NCBI GenBank assembly: GCA_015501585.1
Contig: JADNRY010000006.1
Span: 868,001-932,000 of the forward strand
Direction of reading: 5' to 3'
From: Rhodocollybia butyracea
Taxonomy: Eukaryota; Basidiomycota; Agaricomycetes; Agaricales; Omphalotaceae
Length of the DNA stretch: 64,000 nt
Shown here: positions 56,065 through 64,000 of the stretch, piece after piece
Layout of the letters: each line of letters starts with the position of its first letter
How positions within the stretch are numbered: the first letter of the stretch is position 1
Position numbers and translations under genes: made by a program
Notes under the pieces: model-generated
Told to the model about the DNA's origin: nothing
Database searches by the model: none
What the model saw: only the letters and a program-made list of their open reading frames with translations

Positions 56065-58810
56065 ATGACCTGCTCTCATATTGATCAGCTTATTCGTCTC
56101 CAGCCGCCGAAATTATCTCACTCTGTTCATCGCGAAGAGTGTACACAGTGTTTTGACGATCAAGCAAGTTTTGACACCAAATGTTTAGATCCCAATTGAT
56201 TTTTCTTCCAGGACTTTCCCCAAGGAATCGATGTTTGCCTCATATGCTTCAACGGCGGTTGTCTATCTGATGAACGACACCATGCATTAACTCACTATCA
56301 GAAATCTGGACATCAGTTCACAGTCAATGTGAAGAGAAAGCCAAAGCCTAGTGTTAACAAACGAGCAGATGAAGAGCCGCCTCTGAAAATGACGAAGTTG
56401 GCCATCGTCGAAGAGCACGAAGAAGACAAATACGAGCTTTCTACAGCCGTAAAATGTTGGAAATGCAAAGTAGAGATTGAAAAAGATGGCGTATATGAAC
56501 CAAAGGTATTTTCAATCTCGACATATCTCAACAACTTCTAACTACGATCTACCCAGATCAACTCTCTCGTTTCCTCTGTTATTCATTCCATGTCATCTGC
56601 ACGCCAGTCCGAAATCAAGGCATGGGAGGAAGAGTTCTTTCCCTGTGAGCACACTTTGGCACTCCAGCCAGCTTCTACTGGGCCTATACAACCATCCGGA
56701 CTCGCTCAATGCTCAACCTGTGATCTAAAACAAAACCTATGGCTTTGCCTTACATGTGGCTCTCTCGGCTGCGGTCGAGCGCAATACGGGGGTATAGGTG
56801 GTAACGGCCACGGTTTGGCCCACTACGAACAAACTTCGCACCCCGTCAGCGTGAAGTTGGGTACTATCACGCCCGAAGGCTCCGCCGATATCTACTGCTA
56901 CGCCTGCAATGACGCGAGGCTGGATCCCGAACTCGCTTCTCATCTAGCCATGTTTGGAATCAATGTGGCCACACAGGAAAAGACGGAGAAAAGCATGACC
57001 GAGCTTCAGATCGAACATAATCTCAAATATGACTTTAGCTTGTTATCTGAGGATGGGAAAGCTCTCCAGCCTGTCTTTGGGCCTGGCTTGACGGGTTTGA
57101 AAAATTTGGGTAATAGTTGTTATATGGCATCTGTTCTTCAAACGGTTTTTGCTCTTCCCGCCTTCCAAAACAGATACCTTGGCGCAAAGGAGCATGCAGA
57201 GACTTGTCCAGAACCACTTCCCTCGGATTGTGTCGAGTGTCAAATGCACAAGATCGCAGAAGGGCTACTAAGTGGGCGGTATGCAAAGCCTGCAAACTAC
57301 TCTCAAGACGTTACCGACAGTGGCAACGCTGTGGTATTCCAGGATGGTCTGAAACCAAGTGGCTTCAAATCTCTTATTGGTAAAGGCCACGAAGAGTTTT
57401 CGACGATGAGACAACAGGACTCTGAAGAGTTCTTTGGACATCTGGTCAATGTGCTGAGGAGAGATGGAAAAAAGTTCAAGGATCGAGGTGAACGAGGTTG
57501 GTTACGGAGTACTGATACTATGATCTTGTTGAGCTCATCCTTGTTATTCCCAGACCCGACCCAAATATTTGCATATGCAACTGAACAGCGTCTCCAATGT
57601 ACCCAGTGCAAACAGGTCCGATATAGGATTGACTTTACAGACGTTTTGAGTATCACAGTCCCTGCATTGGAAAAGGGCAAAGACGTCGATGGCAAGACAC
57701 AGTATGAAAACGTGCAACTGACCAGTTGTATCGACGCCTTGTTTGCTCCGGAAGCTTTGGATTATAGCTGCCCGTCGTGCGATAAAAGAGTAAATGCGCT
57801 AAAGTAGGCGCTATCCTCTGCGTGTATTAGTCGTGACTGATGATTATAAAATCAGACAAGCCTCCTTTGCCTCGTTTCCCTCTGTCCTAGTCGTCCACGC
57901 GAAAAAGTTCCAGTTGGTCAATTGGGTTCCGGCAAAACTTGGTGAATAACTTCCTGTCATCGAGTATTGTTATGTTCTTACCTGCTGTTTAGATATCCCT
58001 CTACTTGTCCCTCAGGATGACATACTCGAGTTCGGAAAAAGTTATCTCGGAAGAGGGTTAAAGAAGGGTGAAAAGGAACTACCTGAGGATAAAGGCAGTG
58101 GTGATTAAACGTTCCTCTGAGTCGTCGTCTGATAATGTTTTGATAACACTTTCTATAGTGCAAGCAAGCGAACCTCAGTTGAACGAAACCGCTCTTGCTC
58201 AGCTTCAAACCATGGGTTTCCCCCTCATTCGATGTCAGAAGGCCCTCTTGGCTACAGGTAACGGGGATGCTGAAGCAGCGATGGAGTGGCTTTTCGGACA
58301 TATGGATGACTCTGGTAAGTAGTGCTATTGGTGTAGTCCATTCGATCTTCACCTGACCTCCATTTATCAGATATCGACGCCCCTCTTCAACCCATTTCGT
58401 CTTCATCCGCCCCAGAACCTTCTACTGATCAGATCAACATGCTCGGTGATATGGGCTTCACCTCTAATCAAGCGAAGAAAGCTCTACGCGAGACGGGTGG
58501 CGATATGGAAAGAGCTGTAGAGTGGCTATTTAGTCATCCTGATGACTTGGGTGATTCTGATTCTAGCGCGACAACTGTGAAAAGTACGGCGAAAGAGATT
58601 CCTGGTACCAAGGATTTGCCTGCTCGTTACCGCCTTAAAGCGTTCATCTCTCATAAAGGACCGTCATTGCATTCGGGACATTACGTGGCGCATATCCGGA
58701 TAGGAGAAGATTGGGTGCTGTTTAATGATGAAAAGGTCGTAAAGGCGGATTGTGAGAGTGTGAAGGAGCTGAAAAAATTGGCGTATTTGTATGTTTTTGA
58801 GAAGATTTAG
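56065..58810 (+). CDS. UBP14: Ubiquitin C-terminal hydrolase, UBP14 / USP5 type
   Basis: A multi-exon gene. USP5/Ubp14 disassembles free ubiquitin chains. An N-terminal zinc-binding variant ZnF (CSHIDQLIRL... CTQCFDD) leads to ICFNGGCLSDERHHALTHYQ. A second ZnF-UBP domain carries EFFPCEHTLALQPAS, AQCSTCDLKQNLWLCLTCGS and LGCGRAQYGG then HGLAHYEQTSHPVSVKLGTI. The catalytic Cys box is GLKNLGNSCYMASVLQTVFA. HEEFSTMRQQDSEEFFGHLV is the QQDxxEF motif. Two UBA domains follow (LNETALAQLQTMGFPLIRCQ and LGDMGFTSNQAKKALRETGG), and the catalytic His box is GPSLHSGHYVAHIR. The frame is continuous only after splicing, including AA-GTAGGC at about 57805. Length near 780 residues is normal. Confidence 0.95.
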
Positions 58811-58931
58811 AAATCGCAAACTTGTACTTAGTAAGTACTTCGTGTTATTATAGATAGGAGCGATCAAAAAATTCTAGGATCGAAAAAACAAAAGGAGGAA
58901 CCCGAATCTGCTGCAAACAAGATGACGGTAA

Positions 58932-60296
58932 TCATACGTGTTTCTTATTGTGTACCTTTTGCTGCTGCTTCAAGTTCACGTCTGCCAGTTCCAAGGCAAA
59001 ATTGGCTAAGTCCTCCTCTTCTGCCTGGTTCAACTGGCGTTCCTTGCGCCGCCACTGCTGCGTGAGCTTCGTAGAAAAGGTTTGTTTCTAGGGGGGGAGG
59101 AAAAGTAGACGAAGGTAAAGAAAGAGACTATAAAACTAATGCAGAGGTAACCATACCTTGAAATCTCTCGCTCCTTTAGCATTTGGATTCGCCGGTCCTT
59201 TCACTATCGGACAATCCACCACCCAATGCTTTTCACCGCATACTTTACATTCGCCTCGTGGCGGAAACTGCTTCCTCTGTATACAATCATGAATCCGATG
59301 CGGAAGACCACAGCATGGACAGAACCCTTGACGGAAAATGTTGGCTGCCATGAGCTCAGCGGAGGGATATGGGAGAGGTAGGGGTCGTATTGACATTGAA
59401 TCGATGCCGTGTCCAGCTTCCAGGTACTCGTTCTTGAATATATGATCTACGAGCATTGCGAACCGAATGTCGCGTATTGTGAGTCCGGGGACGATAAGAG
59501 TTGTCGGAAATGCTGAAGAGCGCGAGGACAGGTTAGATAGGCGTCATTAAAGGTAACGAGCACTCACAAACAGCCTCTCTGGCTGGTACTTGCGGTCTCA
59601 GCTTTAGGATTTCTTCAGGTATGTAAGCGTTACTGGTTTTGATGCGAATGAACACTGTTGTTTGCCGTGTCGTCTCTTCCGATGACTGTGAGGGGTCTGG
59701 TGATGTAGAAGATGATGATGGTTCCAGTCGACCTTTAAATGATGAAAGATGTAAGGAGAAATACTCTGAATTGAAAACAGACAGAGCAATCTACAGGAAA
59801 TTAGTTTGATAGAATGGCAATAGAAAAATCGCAAAATTTTACCCCTTCACTACGCATCACATCTGAAACTTTGGACACAAAGTGCACCCCATCTTCCTGA
59901 GTTTTTAATTCGTATTTTCCGTGATACGACCAGCCAGGCCCATATCTTCCTTGCTCGGTGCGATTTCCGTCGAAATTGGTACTGTTTGAGGTGGTAAAAG
60001 TCCAGGGCATATAGAAGCGCAAGGGTTTGAGATATTCGTCAATTTCCTGGAAGGAAAGCCAAGGTAATGGTCTTGAGGTATCCGGACGATGAGGCAGACC
60101 TGGAATTTTTGCATGAAGATCTGCAAACGAAAAGAACTGTTGGAAGCAGGAAACAGTGATGTAGGAAGCGACACTGACCATGCTTCCATCTGGTTCTCGT
60201 ATTTGCTGTTTGGACAATAAATAAAGTTGCCAAAAATCCAGTCAAAAACTCACCATACCTTGAGCTCCGAGTCCAGAGCCGACGTGTGGACTTCAT
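58932..60296 (-). CDS. Dehydratase-like (PCD-type) protein fused to CCHC-like zinc knuckles
   Basis: A minus-strand gene. The proposed start at 60296 gives MKSTRRLWTRSSRY, then a 27-base exon, then DLHAKIPGLPHRPD, a basic leader that suggests mitochondrial import. The next 120 residues (PLPWLSFQEIDEYLKPL, HGKYELKTQEDGVHFVSKVS, DVMRSEG, IALSVFNSEYFSLHLSSF and GLTIRDIRFAMLVDHIFK) match the outline of the pterin-4a-carbinolamine dehydratase fold, including the terminal GLTxxDxxxAxxxD. However, the HHP motif of the active site is absent after DVMRSEG, so activity is doubtful. Two zinc knuckles follow: CPCCGLPHRIHDC and CKVCGEKHWVVDC. A charged C-terminal region (WRRKERQLNQAEEEDLANFA) ends the protein. 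The fusion is inferred from one spliced frame. The dehydratase call could be wrong; the knuckles are clear. Confidence 0.6.
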
Positions 60297-60477
60297 CTTT
60301 AAGTTAATTTTAAGGCGCCGGTAAAAGTAAGCGCCGAATAATCATGATCTCTCGACCAGTGACGTCATCACATCATCAGTCTCCCGATTTCCTTAAATAT
60401 GCTCCGGTTGTGCTCCAGTATGGGAGTCCCCCCCAAGCAACCAAGTATCAAAGCTAACTACTACTAACGTTTCTGAA
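60297..60477. promoter_or_regulatory. Divergent interval, zinc knuckle protein / sugar transporter
   Basis: The two start codons lie 181 bases apart, pointing away. A T-rich and C-rich tract is present (about 60420-60440). No specific site was recognised. Confidence 0.4.
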
Positions 60478-62363
60478 ATGGGTGCTCTATTTCATATGTT
60501 TGTTCTCTTTTTCTAGTCATTTCCCAGCAGTTTTACTTATCCAGTACAGCGACCAAGTTCCTATTGGACCTGTTTCTATTGCGCTCGCTCTCATCGCATC
60601 GATGGGAGGATTCATATTTGGCTACGACACCGGTCAAATTTCAGATATGCTCCTCATGCCCGACTTTCTCTTGCGTTTCGCAGACTGTTCTTCTGGTGCT
60701 ACACTCGAAACAGCCTCCAATGAATGCGTCTTTACCAATGTACGATCTGGTTTGATTGTTGCTCTGCTGTCTATCGGTACACTTTCTGGTGCCCTCATCG
60801 GTGCTCCCGTGGCCGACTGGCTTGGCAGAAGAGTACGTTGTATGATATGTTCGACTATTCGTTCTGATTGACGAGCCTTCAGTACGCGATGGTCACAGAG
60901 TGTGGAATTTTTATCGTTGGTGTTGTTGTACAAATCACGACGACGCATGTATGGCAACAACTGGCCCTAGGGCGGCTGATCAGCGGACTAGCAGTAGGAG
61001 CTCTTTCAGTTGCTGTGCCAATGTACCAAGCAGAGACTGCGCCAGCACAAATTCGAGGATCTTTGACTGCGACGTACCAATTGTTCATCACTTTCGGTAT
61101 CCTCGTCGCTTGTAAGTTTTCTGCTTCCTCCTTTGGAAATGAGAGCTAAAGTATCATTCCTAGACTGCATTTCTATCGGTACTCGGCAACTTGATGGTCC
61201 TTCCTCATGGCGGACAGTCGTTGGCATTGGCATTGTGTGGCCTGTCATCCTGTCCACCGGTATCTTGTTCATGCCTGAATCCCCACGTTGGCTTGTCTTC
61301 CATAGTATGCTGCATTCAATCAGGCCGATGGTTTATTAACCTCTATTCTACAGACCGAAATGACCGGGCTCTTCACTCTATCGCTCGAGTGCACGGCATA
61401 TCGTATAAAGAGGCTCAGGATCATCCTCTGCCCAACAGACTACTTGCCGAAATTCAGAGTCATGTCGACGTCGAGCGTCAGTTTGCTGCTCAAACTGGAT
61501 GGATCGACTGCTTTCGACCGAAGAACAAGGTTTTATACCGAACTCTCCTGGGCATGTCCCTTCAGGCTCTTCAACAATTGACAGGAGCGAATTATTTCTT
61601 CTATTTCGGTGCTACAGTATTCAAGTCGGTCGGAATCAACGATAGCTTTATCACGCAGATTATCCTTGGTGCTGTCAACTTTATTTGCACTTTTGGAGGC
61701 ATCTACGTCATGGAGAAAGTTAGTATTTGACTCTCTCTTGGTACACTGCAGAGATTTATGCCTTGTATGTAGTTTGGTAGGCGCAAGCCTCTCATCATTG
61801 GTGGTATATGGCAAAGCATATGGTTATTCGTGTTTGCCGCTGCAGGAACTGCAAAAATACCTCAAGACAATCCGGGGATTGGAAAGCTTATGATCGTTTC
61901 AGCATGCTTTTTTATCCTTGGATACGCTATGACCTGGGCCCCGTAAGTCCTCGATAGAAAAACATTTGATTACTTCATACTCATAGCTTGCATCAGTGGG
62001 ATTTGGATTCTCATTGGAGAGACCTTTCCGACCCGGACACGAGCAAAGCAAGCTTCTCTCGCAACAGCTAGTAACTGGTGTTGGAATTTTCTACTCGCGT
62101 TCTTCACCCCCTTCATCATCAATGCCATCGCGTTCCGCTATGGATTTGTGTTTGCGTCATGTAACCTTCTTGGAGCCGTGGTGGTTTACTTCTTCCTATA
62201 TGAGTCGTCGAATCTATCGCTTGAGGCTGTGGACATTATGTACAACGACCCTGCCTGCAAGCCGTGGACGTCGTCTTCATGGGTTCCAGCTGGTTACTTG
62301 AATAGGAGGGGGCTGGAAGAAGAAAAGAGACAGACGCAAAATGATTTCGCAGTGATTGACTAG
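60478..62363 (+). CDS. MFS sugar (hexose) transporter
   Basis: A multi-exon gene. A four-base first exon (ATGG) joins to QYSDQVPIGPVSI via an AG acceptor near 60530. Sugar porter landmarks are in order: IASMGGFIFGYDTGQISD, IGAPVADWLGRRYAMVTEC, LALGRLISGLAVGALSVAVP, MYQAETAPAQIRGSLTATYQ, LFITFGILVAYCISIGTRQL, ILFMPESPRWL, LGMSLQALQQLTGANYFFYF, GGIYVMEKFGRRKPLIIGG, TWAPGIWILIGETFPTRTRA, ASNWCWNFLLAFFTPFIINA and YESSNLSLEAVDIMY. QQLTGANYFFYFG is the hexose-binding segment. Twelve membrane spans are expected. The last residues (EEEKRQTQNDFAVID) are cytosolic. Specific sugar preference cannot be told. Confidence 0.92.
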
Positions 62364-62588
62364 AAGGTGCAAGTGAAAGCTGAAACGAAGACTAGCGTCA
62401 GATTCGAAGCTGATGAAAAGACGCGAACTCAGAAAAAACATCTACCTGGCCTTTTTATGTAAATTTAAATTTTCGAAGTGTATGAACGTAGGAGGTACAA
62501 ATTGTCATTATGTAATTACAATAAATAATTATACTATAAGTTGTTATGGTACGTGAGTGGTCAGTGTTTTTTTTCACCTCAGCCTCAG
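62364..62588. other. Short intergenic region, no gene seen
   Basis: The 3' flank of the sugar transporter and the promoter of ERG27, both on the plus strand. AT-rich stretches near 62460-62540. Nothing specific is recognised. Confidence 0.5.
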
Positions 62589-63984
62589 ATGTCGTGGCCT
62601 ATCATTGTGGTTACTGGTGCTAATAGGCAATTAACTTTATTCCAGCAATAATGTCTTGAGGCTGACACGTTAACAGTGGAGTTGGCTTTGGAATTTGCCA
62701 ACGATTACTCTGCCAGTTGTCTGAAAGGACACCTTCGGACACACTCATAAAACCCTTGGAATTACCTGGAAATAGCTATAATGAAATTCATAAAGCAGAC
62801 CAGTTTGAACTTCCCTGCGAAGGAATCACATTGATCATGGCGTGTCGAAGCATTCAGCGAGCAGAGATCGCGCGTACAAAGCTTCTTCAGATACTTGACA
62901 AACATATTGAAATGCTACGGAATGCCCCAAATTACGACGGGCATGCAGCGTCTTTTCGTAGGAACGTGAAGATTGCTATACATTCGATAGACCTGTCTTC
63001 ACTCAAGTCGATTCCCAAGTTTGTACAGGAGCTGCAGAACAGGCGAGTGTCAACATTGCCTTTCGTCCATTTACTGACGCGCCTTTAGGTATCCGTATAT
63101 ATCGCATCTGATTTGCAATGCAGGTATTGCACCGTTCAATGGAATGAACTGGCCGGCTTGCTTCTACCAGCTTTTCACCAGCCCCATGTCAGCTCTCACT
63201 ACGCCGAGATTTTACACGCAATCTTGGGGCGAACTTAGTCAAGATGGATACGGCTTTGTATGGCAGTGTAATGTCTTTGGCCATTACACCCTTGTACGTC
63301 CATTTACTGGTATGTTCTGGTGTATGTGCTAACACGGAAGCAGTATAAGGATCTGCATCCTCTTCTTGCATCCCCAAAATACCCTTACCACTCACGCGTC
63401 ATCTGGACGTCGTCTTTGGAATCGAAGAGAACGTATGATCCCGAGGATTGGCAGCTCAAAAAAAACCCACGACCCATATGGCTCGTCTAAGTACCAAACA
63501 GAGCTTATTTCGATGGAATTGGAACAACGAGCACTCAATAATTCCAACGGCTCAAAGCGCGTGAGGCATTTTACTGCCCACCCAGGCGTAACTCATACAA
63601 ATATCGACATGAACCTTATTGCACCTGCTCTTCATTACCTCAAACATCTGGCATTCTATTTGGTAGAGAATCACGTTTGAGCGGTAGATGTTTTTCTCAT
63701 AATTCATTTCCATGTAGGCGCGATGGATTGGTTCACCTAATCATCCCATAACCCTCGATAAAGGTGCAGTGTCCGTTGTGTGGCTTTGTATTGTCTCTTT
63801 GTCTTCTCTGGCCGTATTTTCTTCCAATGGAAACGCATTAAAATTTGCTGCGCAGACGGACTGGCTGGGCAACCCTCGTGTGGGAATAGCAGAGGTTGAG
63901 GGTGAACAGCATTTGGATGAGGCGAAAATAATGGTGGATAATTTTGAAAAACTGTATCATGAAATCCAAGAGTCTCGTAGTTAA
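62589..63984 (+). CDS. ERG27: 3-ketosteroid reductase (ERG27), with GC-AG introns and a frame break at an A run
   Basis: ERG27 reduces the 3-keto group during C-4 demethylation in ergosterol synthesis at the ER or lipid particles. The short-chain dehydrogenase signatures are present: SWPIIVVTGANSGVGFGI (Rossmann glycines), SHLICNAGIAPFNGMNW, VIWTSSLESKRTYDPEDWQL (catalytic Ser), and DPYGSSKYQTELISME (catalytic Tyr and Lys). Exon 1 (62589-62626) ends before a GC donor (62627), and exon 2 ends at 63042 before another GC donor (GCGAGT), since only these keep the family sequence. At 63458-63465 a run of eight A residues puts the YxxxK part one frame away; seven A residues would be in frame (QLKKTHDPYGSSK). 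This may be an assembly error, because the gene is expected to be essential. The end at 63984 is complete. The window edge lies 16 bases beyond. Confidence 0.85.
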
Positions 63985-64000
63985 ACTAACGAAGCGACGT

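Overview
The window looks like nuclear DNA of a mushroom-forming basidiomycete (Agaricomycetes). Most genes are cut by many GT-AG introns of about 45-60 bases, genes are packed closely on both strands with several head-to-head pairs, and the products are typical fungal housekeeping proteins: ergosterol synthesis, an eisosome protein, a Pho85-type cyclin, a mitochondrial FAD/folate-type carrier and a secreted ferritin-like protein. A short stretch of TTAGGG-like sequence matches the telomere repeat of this group. All coordinates below were read by eye from spliced reading frames; no search was run.

Region by region. 0.3-4 kb: NOP56, then an EAF-family transcription elongation cofactor. 4-8.5 kb: weakly coding, with possible membrane protein remnants. 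8.5-9.8 kb: an intronless phosphonoacetate hydrolase. 10.5-20 kb: ferritin-like secreted protein, serine carboxypeptidase, NOP58 and a DUF262/ParB-fold protein with micro-exons and an apparent frameshift. 20-24 kb: gene-poor, with a minisatellite of about 18-20 bp units and an orphan protein. 24.3-37.4 kb: nucleotide-sugar transporter, Pcl-type cyclin, nuclear cap-binding subunit CBP80, Pil1/Lsp1 eisosome protein and a concentrative nucleoside transporter. 37.4-43.2 kb: a repeat-rich island holding a 77-bp satellite, a Tc1/mariner-type MITE, a Helitron Rep-like relic, a tRNA-like SINE head, telomere-like repeats and an inverted repeat whose arms differ only at CpG sites. 43.3-64 kb: dense housekeeping genes: a membrane PDI, CGI121 (KEOPS), a cytochrome b5-acyl-CoA dehydrogenase fusion, a cysteine-rich GPI-type protein, an FLX1-like carrier, mitochondrial IF3, a PPR-like protein, UBP14, a dehydratase-like protein with zinc knuckles, a sugar transporter and ERG27.

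How the genes relate. There is no operon-like system. Two themes recur. One is RNA metabolism: NOP56 and NOP58 (the paired scaffold proteins of box C/D snoRNPs) lie 13 kb apart, with EAF, CBP80 and CGI121 also present. The other is mitochondria: FLX1-like carrier, IF3, a PPR-like protein, and probably the dehydratase-like zinc-knuckle protein, all within 50.8-60.3 kb. Five close head-to-head pairs (carboxypeptidase/NOP58, transporter/cyclin, PDI/CGI121, PPR/UBP14, zinc knuckle/sugar transporter) probably share promoters. The most unusual items are the DUF262 gene, the dehydratase-zinc-knuckle fusion, the two GC-AG introns of ERG27 and the repeat island. Two single-base frame breaks (DUF262, ERG27) and one lost splice donor (carboxypeptidase) may be assembly errors or real lesions.
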